Below, piece after piece: positions 18,634 through 26,922 of a stretch of 64,000 nt of DNA. A program made the translations under genes and the position numbers. Within the stretch, counting starts at the first letter, position 1. Each line of letters starts with the position of its first letter. Source of the stretch: JBDTVS01 sp040007095 (GTDB lineage Bacteria; Acidobacteriota; Vicinamibacteria; Vicinamibacterales; CAVVIG01). The notes under the pieces were generated by a model, which was given only the letters and a program-made list of their open reading frames with translations, ran no database searches and was not told where the DNA came from. The DNA is taken from contig JBDTVS010000090.1 of NCBI GenBank assembly GCA_040007095.1, positions 62,001 to 126,000 on the forward strand. Direction: 5' to 3'.

Positions 18634-19929
18634 TCAACCCATTGGATCCGCGCCTCGCACCTGAAGATCCAAGGCATGCAGACCCGGCGCGAGCCCATTG
18701 GCAAACCTGCTGACGAGCCGCGCGTACCGTGGATCGGACCGGAAACCATCCATCTTCGGATCGACCTCGAGCGCAAACAGCCCCGCGGAGTTTTCCTCGA
18801 CCGCGCGCTCGAGCTCCACGAACGCCTCCTCGTGCTGGCCGAGCGCCCGGCGAAGCACTGCCATGCCGTATGCGTCGACGTATTCGGTGGCGCGCAGCCG
18901 ATTGAGCGTCTCGAGTGTCGCCCAACCTTCTTCGATGCGACCGCTCTTCACGAGGCAGGCGCCGTGCAAAGCGCGGAGCCAGGACAGCTCCGGCGACATG
19001 ACCGTGCCGATGTGATATTGCGCCAGCGCTTCCTCGAGCCGGCCCGAGAACTCCAACGCCTGCGCGTAGAAGGCCCGCCCGAGCTGCAGGAATGGGTGCA
19101 ATGCGACCGCCTTTGCTCCGATTGCGGTCGCCTCGTCGAATTCCCGGCGCCAGAATCGCACGAACACATCGGTCGCCGGCAGCAGCGGGAGTAGAGGACT
19201 GACGGCGTAGGCTCGACGGACCGTATCCAGCGCATCGTCCAGCCGCCCAAGCGTGGCATAGAGCATCGTCAGACGCACGTAGGCAGGCCCGTGCGTCGGG
19301 TCTTCATCCAGCACCTGGCGAAACTGATCGAGCGCTTCCGGCAGCCGACGCTCGAACATGTGCCAGCCGTGGGCTCGGTTACAACGCATTTCCGGTGTCA
19401 GGCCGACGAGCGCTTCGGCGCGGCCGTGCGCCGACAGGAACCGTGGGTACATGTCGCAGGGCGCGCGCATTCCCTGCGAGAGCAGCATCAGATAGCAGAC
19501 CGACTGGCCCTCGAACGCACGGAAGTCGCACTCATCGTCGGCGGCTGCCTGGGTGAAGCACTCGAGCGCGCTCTCGAGCCCTTCGCGCGTTCGCAGGTTG
19601 CAGAACAGCTGCCCGCGCCTGATGTGCTCGTCCGATCGCGGCACGGCGAGGCAGTAACCCACTTTCGGGCGCTGCCTGATCCACGAGCCGTATTCACGCA
19701 GAGTTCGGCGGACCTCGCCGATGGTCACGTCCACGGTGTGGCGCGACACGAGGTTGCCGTCCCACGCCTCGGCGATCATGCGATCGTGGCCGACATACTC
19801 TCCGCGATGGTTGGCGAGCACGGCGAGCGCCTTCATCGCCTGGGGTCTGAGCTTCACGTCCAGGTCGTCGCGCATCAAACGCGACGCTGACGACTCGAAG
19901 GCAAACGGGCCGAAGGTAATCGTTGGCAT
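18634..19929 (-). CDS. CadC-like winged-helix regulator with TPR domain
   Basis: The product (431 residues) has an N-terminal OmpR/CadC-type winged helix (about residues 1-100; LRPQAMKALAVLANHRGEYV, then VDVTIGEVRRTLRE and PKVGYCLA) followed by about 300 residues of tetratricopeptide-like helices. There is no receiver domain and no clear membrane segment, so signals are probably sensed through the TPR part. Such proteins are common in Acidobacteriota as single-gene regulators. The start at 19929 replaces an ORF start at 20013 because the wing-helix fold begins there. It lies 151 bases upstream of the receptor gene on the same strand and may regulate it. Confidence 0.85.
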   Translation of the reverse strand: MPTITFGPFAFESSASRLMRDDLDVKLRPQAMKALAVLANHRGEYVGHDRMIAEAWDGNLVSRHTVDVTIGEVRRTLREYGSWIRQRPKVGYCLAVPRSDEHIRRGQLFCNLRTREGLESALECFTQAAADDECDFRAFEGQSVCYLMLLSQGMRAPCDMYPRFLSAHGRAEALVGLTPEMRCNRAHGWHMFERRLPEALDQFRQVLDEDPTHGPAYVRLTMLYATLGRLDDALDTVRRAYAVSPLLPLLPATDVFVRFWRREFDEATAIGAKAVALHPFLQLGRAFYAQALEFSGRLEEALAQYHIGTVMSPELSWLRALHGACLVKSGRIEEGWATLETLNRLRATEYVDAYGMAVLRRALGQHEEAFVELERAVEENSAGLFALEVDPKMDGFRSDPRYARLVSRFANGLAPGLHALDLQVRGADPMG

Positions 19930-20097
19930 AGCCGACCGACCGTCCGGTAGATCTTTACGGTTTCGCGGCGTCGGGTCAAGCACGTTTCGCGCTCGGCGCG
20001 ACGGGCCATGCAAGGCGGCCGAAACGCCTCAACCTCTCAGAACGAATCGCATCCACTTCGTCAAGGAATCGAGAATACCCGGAGTATTCGGTCCGGA

Positions 20098-20730
20098 CTA
20101 AGAGCGCATTACGCGCCGCTGGCGTGCTGCCGGCGCGTGCAGCAATCCAATCATCGCGATATTCGCAACTTCTTCGGCCACCTGGTGTTCCGTGAGACGG
20201 CGTCCCGGTCGAAACCAGCGGGGGATCCACAAAATCATGCCGAGCACGCTGAACGCGGCGACCGTCACGTCGACATCGCGCAACCGCCCCAGGCCTTTGA
20301 GTTCGGTGAGCGTGTTGCGCATGAGGTCGAAGGACACGCGCATCCGCTCCTCGATCCGCCGCCGCTCGTGCGGGGGCAGGGCGCGCGTCTCGTCGACGAG
20401 GCTGGCGATCGCCCCGTGCGCCCGCAGCGTGACGCGGGCATGGCGCACGATGAACTCGCGCAGCCGCGCCTCGGGATCCACAATCGCCCGCGCCGGCTCA
20501 GTGACCTCGTCGCGCACCTGGTCGAGGCCGAACGAGATGGTCTCGAAGAGCAGCGCCTCCTTGCCGGTAAAGTAGTGATACAGGCCGGCCTTCGTCATCT
20601 TGAGCGCGCGGGCCACTTCGCCGACAGACGTGCCGTCGAACCCGCGATCGCGAAACACCCGCGCGGCGGTTCGGCAGATTTCAGCACGTCGAGCGTTGGG
20701 GGGCGGGTCCGGCCGGCGTTTGGCAGCCAC
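20098..20730 (-). CDS. TetR/AcrR family transcriptional regulator
   Basis: The product (210 residues) has the TetR helix-turn-helix in residues about 10-60: RAEICRTAARVFRDRGFDGTS, then VGEVARALKMTKAGLYHYFTGKEALL. The remaining helices form the ligand-binding and dimer domain. No ATG is available in the right place; the GTG at 20730 is chosen, giving an N-terminus MAAKRRPD. A TAATAC sequence lies only five bases upstream, so the message may be leaderless. The gene is divergent from the metal-binding protein at 20872, and a palindrome at 20801-20825 between them is a candidate operator. Confidence 0.87.
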   Translation of the reverse strand: MAAKRRPDPPPNARRAEICRTAARVFRDRGFDGTSVGEVARALKMTKAGLYHYFTGKEALLFETISFGLDQVRDEVTEPARAIVDPEARLREFIVRHARVTLRAHGAIASLVDETRALPPHERRRIEERMRVSFDLMRNTLTELKGLGRLRDVDVTVAAFSVLGMILWIPRWFRPGRRLTEHQVAEEVANIAMIGLLHAPAARQRRVMRS

Positions 20731-20800
20731 TGGGGGTATTACACCATGGGCGAACAGAGGACGCGAAGGCGCTCGGGGCCAGTGCCGTTGGTGAGCGACA

Positions 20801-20825
20801 CCGGACCTGAGTACAATCGGTCCGG
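20801..20825. promoter_or_regulatory. Palindrome over a -10-like element: candidate TetR operator
   Basis: CCGGACC (20801-20807) and GGTCCGG (20819-20825) are perfect 7-base arms around an 11-base centre that contains TACAAT (20812-20817), a good -10 hexamer for the + strand gene. A weak TTGGTG lies about 18 bases further upstream. The position between divergent tetR and its neighbour is where autoregulatory operators usually sit. Confidence 0.45.
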
Positions 20826-20871
20826 AGCGACGCGAGGTTGCGACGGAGAGAGACGCGTCGAACAGAACCTG

Positions 20872-22137
20872 ATGGATTCGCGCCACGTTCTTGCGTCGGT
20901 CGCCAGGTTGTTCGTCGCCCTTCTGGCGGTGGGCGGTGCCACCCGTCTCATGCCCTCGCTCGCCGCGCAGCGCGGCGCGGCCGCGCCTTCCGCGAATGTC
21001 CCGCCGGTCTCGATGACCTGTCCGATGCATCCGGATGTGGTCGAGTCGTCGCCCGGCGACTGCCCGATTTGCAAGATGAAGCTGGTGGCGGTGCGGCTCG
21101 AGACCGTCTGGACGTGTCCCATTCATCTCCAGGTAGCCCAGCCCAGCGCCGGCAAGTGTCCGATTGATCATCGCGATCTCATTCAGATGACCGTCGCGCT
21201 CGCGTGGACGTGCGCGGGGCACGCCGAAATCGATCGCGTCGATCGCGGCACCTGTCCCGACGGCACGCAGATGATTGCGAAGCGGACGCTGCGGCCGCAC
21301 GGCAATCACAACCCGCAGCACGGCGGTCAGTTCTTCATGGCCCCCGACAACTTCCATCATCTCGAAGGCGCCTACCCGCGCGCAGGCGTATTCCGCCTTT
21401 ATCTGTACGACGATTACGCGCGGCCGTTGCCGCCGGACCAGACCAAGCGTGTCAAAGCTCGCGCCGTCACCAGCGAATCGCGCGATGCGACGACGCAGGT
21501 GACCAGGGAGATCGCCGTCTTCCCGCTCGCCGGCCGCGGCCGCTATCTCGAAGCGCGAATCGACAGCGCGGCGCCGGCGGCCCAGGTGACCGCGAAAGTC
21601 AGGTTCAAAGACGATGGGCCGGAATACCGGTTCGACTTCACGTTTCAGACGTATACCAAGGAGCCGATCGCTCCCGCGGCCGCGACGCGAACGGCGAGCC
21701 CGGGCGGCGCGTCGACTGCCCCGGCCGCGACGGCCCGGTCATCGTCCGTCTCTACTCCGGAGGCCGCACCAGACGCGGGTGCGGCGCCGGTGGTCGATCC
21801 GAGCCTGGTGGCGTTGCCGATTCCCGGTACGGTGAACGAGATGATCGCGCAGCTCGAAACGCGTCGCGATCAGGTCGGCGAGTTGATTCGCCGCGGCGAT
21901 TTCACGGCGGTGTACGTGCCCGCCTTCCAGGCCAAGGATCTGGCGATTGCACTCGAGGCACGGCTCGGGGATCTCACGCAGGCCAACCGCCGCACGGCGG
22001 AGCCTGCCATTCAGCGTCTGGTGCGCACCGCCTGGCTGCTCGATGCGTTCGGCGATCTCGGCAACCGGCAGCAGATTACCGACGCCGACGCGATCTTCGT
22101 CGCCGCGGTGGCCGATGTCGTGTCGGCGTTCAAGTAA
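20872..22137 (+). CDS. Exported protein with three tandem heavy-metal-binding-like modules
   Basis: The product (421 residues) begins with a hydrophobic leader (about 8-32). Three modules then follow: TCPMHPDV-CPICKM (49-69), TCPIHLQV-CPIDH (81-100) and TCAGHAEI-CPDG (113-131). The first matches the heavy-metal-binding domain (HMBD/YHS-like) found on copper efflux proteins; the second and third look like diverged copies. The middle region (about 140-265) is a beta-rich domain of unknown family starting NHNPQHGGQFFM, and the C-terminal part is helical after an Ala/Pro/Ser-rich linker. Divergent from tetR and six bases before the haem protein gene, it is probably a periplasmic metal sensor, chaperone or scavenger. 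The start is supported by the leader, not by a strong ribosome-binding site. Confidence 0.75.
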   Translation: MDSRHVLASVARLFVALLAVGGATRLMPSLAAQRGAAAPSANVPPVSMTCPMHPDVVESSPGDCPICKMKLVAVRLETVWTCPIHLQVAQPSAGKCPIDHRDLIQMTVALAWTCAGHAEIDRVDRGTCPDGTQMIAKRTLRPHGNHNPQHGGQFFMAPDNFHHLEGAYPRAGVFRLYLYDDYARPLPPDQTKRVKARAVTSESRDATTQVTREIAVFPLAGRGRYLEARIDSAAPAAQVTAKVRFKDDGPEYRFDFTFQTYTKEPIAPAAATRTASPGGASTAPAATARSSSVSTPEAAPDAGAAPVVDPSLVALPIPGTVNEMIAQLETRRDQVGELIRRGDFTAVYVPAFQAKDLAIALEARLGDLTQANRRTAEPAIQRLVRTAWLLDAFGDLGNRQQITDADAIFVAAVADVVSAFK

Positions 22138-22143
22138 GCCGGG

Positions 22144-23424
22144 ATGCCTCGTCCTGCTCTTCTCATCACGTTGACCGCGCTGGTCGCCGCCTTCAGCTCC
22201 ATCGCGGGCGAAGCGCACAAGCCGATCACGTCGCCGTACACCTATAACAATGATGTCTTCCCGATTCTTCGCGATCAATGTGGACGCTGCCACGCGCCGG
22301 GCGGCGTCGCGCCGATGTCGTTGATGACCTACAAGGAGGCGTTTCCCTGGGGCGAATCGATCCGCACCGAGCTGATTGCCGGACACATGCCGCCGGGGGC
22401 CACGGATCAGGCCGCCGGCACGTTCCGAAGCACGCGTGAGCTGAGCGCGCGCGAGCTGAACATCCTTCTCGTCTGGCTGACGGGCGGCACTCCGATGGGA
22501 AATGCCGAGCACTCGCCTCCGACCGTCGCGCTGCCACAGAGCTGGCCGCTCGGCGTCCCCGATCTGGTGATACCGATGCCGTCGACATTTTCGATCGCCG
22601 GCGAGGCGACCGAAGACAGGCAGGAGATCGTGCTGCAGACTCACATCGCGGAGCCGCGATGGCTGCGGGCGGTCGATCTTCTGCCGGGGACGCCGGCAAT
22701 CGTGCGAAGCGCCACCGTCAGCGTGAAGCCGGCCGCGCCGGTCGGCGGATCTGAGCCGGGACGCGCGACGAATCTTGCCCGGCGAGACACAGACGAACTG
22801 ATTGCCGCAGAGCGCATGTTGGCCGTCTGGTCGCCCGGCGACACCCCTGTTGCCCTCGACGGCGGACCAGCTTTCCAGCTGCCGGCGAATGCCGAGCTCG
22901 TCCTGCGCGTGCACTACAAGAAGACGTGGGAGAACGAACGCCTCGCGATGACCGACCGCTCGAGCGTGGGACTCTATTTCGCAGCGGCGCCGGCCACCGC
23001 GCTACGCGCTCTGACCGTCGCTCCGTCCGACGAAGTCGTTCGAGCCTTCGGTTCGTCGCGGGCCTCCGTCCCGCCGGAAAACGGGAGCCAATCAGCGAGC
23101 CTGTCCTTCGATCGAATCGTGGACGAAGACCTGGAAGCGGTTGCCCTGTATTTCGACGGCGCGCTGGCGAATGTGCACCTGGCCGTGCAAGCGGAGCGGC
23201 CCGACGGCACCCGGGTTGACTTGATCAGGTTCCGCCCGCAGGCCGACTGGGCGAAACGCTATTGGCTGGCCACGCCCGTGTCGCTTCCGCGAGGCACCCG
23301 CATTACGGTGACCGCCATGCTTGCCGACGTCCTGCTCCCCCCGGGGGCGGCGCCCCTGGCCTCGAAGCGTCCCGACGCGTCCGCGCTCCGGCTGACGGTC
23401 AACGTCGTCGGAAAAAACGACTGA
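22144..23424 (+). CDS. Exported c-type haem protein, possibly with a copper monooxygenase-like C-terminal region
   Basis: The product (426 residues) has a signal peptide (about 1-24) and a single haem motif CGRCH at residues 46-50 followed by APGGVAPMSLMTYKEA, with a downstream GHMPP that could supply the axial methionine. The rest is beta-rich (VLRVHYKKTW, LYFAAAPATALRALTVAP) and resembles the C-terminal region of type II copper ascorbate-dependent monooxygenase-like proteins that carry an N-terminal cytochrome in this lineage; this is a weak resemblance. It starts six bases after the metal-binding protein gene and is almost certainly in the same operon, which fits a copper-linked redox role. 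Confidence 0.75.
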   Translation: MPRPALLITLTALVAAFSSIAGEAHKPITSPYTYNNDVFPILRDQCGRCHAPGGVAPMSLMTYKEAFPWGESIRTELIAGHMPPGATDQAAGTFRSTRELSARELNILLVWLTGGTPMGNAEHSPPTVALPQSWPLGVPDLVIPMPSTFSIAGEATEDRQEIVLQTHIAEPRWLRAVDLLPGTPAIVRSATVSVKPAAPVGGSEPGRATNLARRDTDELIAAERMLAVWSPGDTPVALDGGPAFQLPANAELVLRVHYKKTWENERLAMTDRSSVGLYFAAAPATALRALTVAPSDEVVRAFGSSRASVPPENGSQSASLSFDRIVDEDLEAVALYFDGALANVHLAVQAERPDGTRVDLIRFRPQADWAKRYWLATPVSLPRGTRITVTAMLADVLLPPGAAPLASKRPDASALRLTVNVVGKND

Positions 23425-23432
23425 CCCACGAG

Positions 23433-23454
23433 CCCTGTCGAGCGGCGCGACGGG
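23433..23454. terminator. Possible bidirectional terminator between convergent genes
   Basis: CCCTGTCG and CGACGGG can pair, with one bulged T, around AGCGGCG in the 48-base gap between the convergent genes ending at 23424 and 23473. No strong T-tract is present. Confidence 0.3.
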
Positions 23455-23472
23455 TCTCGAGAGTGCCCCTCG

Positions 23473-24189
23473 CTATTTCAGGCTCGCGAGAAACGAGCGC
23501 GCCTGCCGCTTGAACTCCTGGTTTTCCGGCTCCCATTCGGGATCAGCCGGGGCATCGAGGACCAGTTGCGCCTCCGCGCGCGCCTCGTCCCGGCGCCCTT
23601 CGTCGAGGAGCAGCTCGGCGAGGAAGAAATGAGACGCGGTGCTATGTGGGTCGTACTGCAGCGAGGCGCGGAGATGTTGGTCGGCGCTCTTCTTGTTGCC
23701 TCCGAGGAGCCGTGGCACCCTGAAGTACCAGCGGCCCAGCGCACGGTCGGCCGACCCCTGGAGGAACGCAGGATCGATGCGCAGCACCGTCTCCAGTTCT
23801 TCCTTGATCGCTTTGCGGTACTTGAGTCCGGCCCGCGAAGACAATTCGCCGGCGGCGCCCATGTTCGCGGCCATCCAGAAGCGACCCTCGGGCCGGTTCG
23901 GCGCCAGTGACGCCGCCAGCCGTCCACGCGCGACACCGTCCTCCAGGATTGACATGCGATCCTTTTCGGCGACGTGCCGGCCGAGCCAGTAGTTGGCCCG
24001 CGCGATCTTCCACAGCGCCTCGTAGTCGGCCGGATCGCGGCGCAGCGCCGCCGACCACAGCTCCACCGCGCGTTTCGCGCTCGCAAGGTCGGTTCGATTC
24101 GCATACAGCCGATCGGGATCGTCTCCGCCTGCTGTCTGCGAGGCCATCGCGGATGCCGTCATGAAGACGACGAACAGACACCTACCCAT
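23473..24189 (-). CDS. TPR protein resembling the TRAP-associated T component (TatT-like)
   Basis: The product (238 residues) begins MGRCLFVVF with a short hydrophobic leader and then consists of helical repeats (RAVELWSAALRRDPADYEALWKIARANYWLG, DPHSTASHFFLAELLLDEGRRDEA). The conserved run GKIARANYWLG-like and the RALGRWYFRVPRLLGGNKK block match what is annotated as TRAP transporter T-component family (TatT). GGAG five bases before 24189 decides the start over 24222. No TRAP transporter genes are in the window, so it may act alone as a periplasmic or lipid-anchored scaffold. Confidence 0.75.
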   Translation of the reverse strand: MGRCLFVVFMTASAMASQTAGGDDPDRLYANRTDLASAKRAVELWSAALRRDPADYEALWKIARANYWLGRHVAEKDRMSILEDGVARGRLAASLAPNRPEGRFWMAANMGAAGELSSRAGLKYRKAIKEELETVLRIDPAFLQGSADRALGRWYFRVPRLLGGNKKSADQHLRASLQYDPHSTASHFFLAELLLDEGRRDEARAEAQLVLDAPADPEWEPENQEFKRQARSFLASLK

Positions 24190-24727
24190 CGACACTCCGA
24201 AATCGTACAGGTATTTCGCCACGGCCGCCGGCGAGAGTCACGAACATTTGGAACGCGTGGCAGAAATGGAAATCCGGAACCACAAAGACACGAAGAACAC
24301 CAAGAATCCTGCAACGTGCTTCCGGGGCCCGCGAAAGAACCACGTAGAGGAATGCGGGCGTCGAGGCGCCCGCGCCCTTCAAGGCGCGAGGAGCGTGGCC
24401 TACGGGACGCTGGCGGCGCGGCACAAGATCCGCGTCTGTGGACCGCACGTGCACACCGACGAATACGTGACGCGCAGCAGTCGGCTCGCGTCCAGCGCTC
24501 GAATCCGGATGGTAGAACGTGCTAACTTCATCACGTTGCGATTCCCTAAGGGAGCCTGAACGCTCGGGATTGGGTGGACTCAAATTCAGTGGCCTGTACC
24601 GCTGAACCAGTGCCACTTGGCCCCGTTGTTGAACGCGATTCTCCGGCTGCGGCAACGCAGCGGCCGGCAGTAGTTCCGAGGAGCGGTCCACCAGATGTCT
24701 GCTGTCCTCTCCATGGAGGTCGCCGCC
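24190..24727. other. Repeat-bearing intergenic region between divergent genes
   Basis: No convincing gene is present. It contains one arm of the AACCACAAAG-type repeat (24276-24306), an exact 21-base copy of the hairpin core at 15345 (24325-24345), and at 24350-24405 a GC-rich near-palindrome (GCGGGCG / GCGCCCGC) followed by AAGGCGCGAGGAGCG, which matches the core of the palindromic repeats flanking mgtE. The right end supplies the ribosome-binding site (GGAGGT at 24715-24720) of the next gene. Confidence 0.6.
24276..24306 (+). repeat. Dispersed AACCACAAAG-type repeat, single arm
   Basis: GGAACCACAAAGACACGAAG then AACACCAAGAA. The matching opposite arm is absent, unlike at 29351-29427 and 38504-38587. 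Confidence 0.7.
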
Positions 24728-25561
24728 ATGTGTCCACGTTCGCTCCGCCCAATCCAAAGCCAGCGATCCGGTCATCAACCACACCGTCTGGTCCACGGCA
24801 TCGGTGCGACCGGCTTCGTGCTTGCGTTGGTCTTTCTCGGCGCCAGCCCCGCTGGCGCGCAGAGCATCGGCAGCGGCGATGGATTCCTGTTCCGCCCCCC
24901 GGCCGGGACCGTTGCCGTTCGGGGTGGTTTCGATCTCGCGCGCGCCGGAAGCGACGTGTTCACGTTTGTCACCAGCGAACTGACGGTCAACCGGCGCGAC
25001 TTCAGCGCACCCGCGGTCGTCTTCGAGGTGACCCACAAGGTCTCGCCGCGTATGGACCTGGTGTTCGGCGTGGGCACCTCGCGTTCATCCACCCAGTCCG
25101 AATACCGTCCAACCCCCGAAGCGCCTCGTGGCTACGCGGACAATAACAACCTTCCGATTGAGCAGACGACCTCGTTTCAACGTGTGCCGCTGACCGCGTC
25201 GCTCAAGATGTATCTCGGCGATCCGGGCCGCTCCATCGGCCGCTTCGCCTGGATCCCGAAGCGCTATGCGCCGTACGTGGGCGCGGGCGGCGGCGCCATG
25301 TGGTACCGGCTGCGCCAGGAAGGCGACTTCATCGATTTCGGCACACTGCGGGTCTTCCCCGATACGTTCGATTCGGAGGGCTGGGCGCCGACCGTGCAGG
25401 CGTTCGCGGGCACCGACGTGTCCCTGAGCGCGCGCTTCGCGGTGTCCATCGAAGGACGCTATCAGTGGGCCCGCGCGACGCTGAGCCGCGATTTTTCCGG
25501 ATTCGATCGCATCGATCTTGCGGGGTTCTCGGTGAGTTCCGGCATTACGATTCGTTATTGA
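24728..25561 (+). CDS. Outer-membrane beta-barrel protein
   Basis: The product (277 residues) starts at 24728, chosen over 24695 and 24713 because GGAGGT sits seven bases upstream. A long basic N-region precedes the hydrophobic core (GATGFVLALVFLGASPAGAQS), with cleavage expected near residue 45. The mature part has alternating beta strands (VFEVTHKVSPRMDLVFGVG, YVGAGGGAMWYRL, FAVSIEGRYQWARATL) and ends in an aromatic residue (ITIRY), as in small eight- to ten-stranded barrels such as OmpW-like proteins. Ligand and role are unknown. The next gene starts nine bases after its stop, so the two form an operon. Confidence 0.78.
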   Translation: MCPRSLRPIQSQRSGHQPHRLVHGIGATGFVLALVFLGASPAGAQSIGSGDGFLFRPPAGTVAVRGGFDLARAGSDVFTFVTSELTVNRRDFSAPAVVFEVTHKVSPRMDLVFGVGTSRSSTQSEYRPTPEAPRGYADNNNLPIEQTTSFQRVPLTASLKMYLGDPGRSIGRFAWIPKRYAPYVGAGGGAMWYRLRQEGDFIDFGTLRVFPDTFDSEGWAPTVQAFAGTDVSLSARFAVSIEGRYQWARATLSRDFSGFDRIDLAGFSVSSGITIRY

Positions 25562-25570
25562 GGAGGCGCC

Positions 25571-26914
25571 ATGGCTCGAACGGACGCTGACCGACAGTTT
25601 GTGGAACCCGCTTGCGGATCCGTACGCGTTCGACGGCGCCACGTCCTGTTGGCCCGACCGGGCGCTTTCGCTTGCCTCATTTTTGCCACGGTGCTCGCGT
25701 CCAGCCTGGCACACGCGCAGACGCCGCAAGGCGACCGCCGTTGGGATGCCTGGCTCGGCTGCTGGTCCACGACCCAGAACGGCCTGACTTCGGCCGCGGC
25801 GCACGTGTGCGTCGTCCCGGGATCCGGCGCATCGGCCGTCGACATCGTGACGTTCGCGAGCGGCCGTATCACATCGCGCGAGCACATCGAGGCGAACGGT
25901 GAGCGACGGGCCAGCCAGCGCGACGGCTGCAGCGGATGGGAAACGGCGCGCTGGTCGGCCGACGGCCGGCGCGTCTACGTGAAGTCCGAGCATCAGTGCG
26001 CCGCCGGTGCCACGCGAACGTCGGACGGGCTCATCGCGATCACGCCGCAAGGCGACTGGCTCGACGTGATCAGCGTGACCATGGCCGCCAACACCGGCGT
26101 ACGTGCCCTGCGCCATCGCCCCACGGTAGAGCCCACAGATCTGCCGGCCGAACTGGCATCGACGCTGCGGCCCGTGGCGCCGACCAGAATCGGGAACGCT
26201 CGCACCACTGCGGTCGCCTCAATCAACACCGCCGATATTGTGGAGGCGTCCAAGCAGGTCAGCGCCGGGGTTGTCGCGGCGTGGCTGAACGATATCCGCC
26301 AGGAATTCGCGATCGATAAGAGGAGGCTCATCGAGCTGGCGGACGCCAAGGTGCCCGACCGGGTCATCGACATGCTGGTGGCCCTGGCCTATCCGGATGC
26401 GTTTGCGGTACCGCCGTCGCCGACAACGAGTGGCGCCCTGGCCAGCAGGGAATCGGCCGGAGGTGGCGGTTTCGGGGGCATCGACGCGTTCGATACCCTC
26501 CAGTGCGAGAACGACTTTTCGCTCTTCGGCTTCGGGGGCTGTTCGCCGTTTGCCTACTCCCGGTTCGGGTATTCGCCGTTCGGCTACATGTCGTATGGAT
26601 ATCTTCCGTACTCGTACTCCCAGTTCGGGTACGGGCCCTATGGCGGATTGGGTTCCTACGGCGGATGGTACGCAACCTCGCCGACGGTCGTCGTCATCCG
26701 GCCGAACGAGGGCGCGCACGGCCAGGTCGTCAATGGCCGAGGCTATGTGGCGGGCGGCTCGGGCTCGACGGCGGCCACAAGCGGAAGCTCAGGCAACTCC
26801 AGTTCCGGCAGCAGCAGTGCCGGCTCATCGGGCGGTTCCAGCGCCAGCACGCCGAGCGCCGGAGGTGGGGGCGGAGGAGGCGGGGGCGGCGATCGAACCG
26901 CACACCCGCGCTAG
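25571..26914 (+). CDS. Exported protein with Tyr/Phe/Gly-rich segment and Gly/Ser-rich tail, function unknown
   Basis: The product (447 residues) is preceded by AGGAGG four bases before its ATG. A signal peptide ends near AHAQ (residue 50). Residues 51-185 form a cysteine-containing domain starting RWDAWLGCWS. Residues 222-275 form a helical module (VSAGVVAAWLNDIRQEF, LIELADAKVPDRVIDMLVALAYP) that recurs in proteins of this lineage. Residues about 318-366 are rich in Tyr, Phe and Gly with a loose repeat (SRFGYSPFGY, SYGYLPYSY, QFGYGPYGG). The tail (393-440) is Gly/Ser-rich and ends in ten glycines. The composition suggests a surface or matrix role. It follows the beta-barrel gene by nine bases. 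Confidence 0.78.
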   Translation: MARTDADRQFVEPACGSVRVRRRHVLLARPGAFACLIFATVLASSLAHAQTPQGDRRWDAWLGCWSTTQNGLTSAAAHVCVVPGSGASAVDIVTFASGRITSREHIEANGERRASQRDGCSGWETARWSADGRRVYVKSEHQCAAGATRTSDGLIAITPQGDWLDVISVTMAANTGVRALRHRPTVEPTDLPAELASTLRPVAPTRIGNARTTAVASINTADIVEASKQVSAGVVAAWLNDIRQEFAIDKRRLIELADAKVPDRVIDMLVALAYPDAFAVPPSPTTSGALASRESAGGGGFGGIDAFDTLQCENDFSLFGFGGCSPFAYSRFGYSPFGYMSYGYLPYSYSQFGYGPYGGLGSYGGWYATSPTVVVIRPNEGAHGQVVNGRGYVAGGSGSTAATSGSSGNSSSGSSSAGSSGGSSASTPSAGGGGGGGGGGDRTAHPR

Positions 26915-26922
26915 TCCAACGA

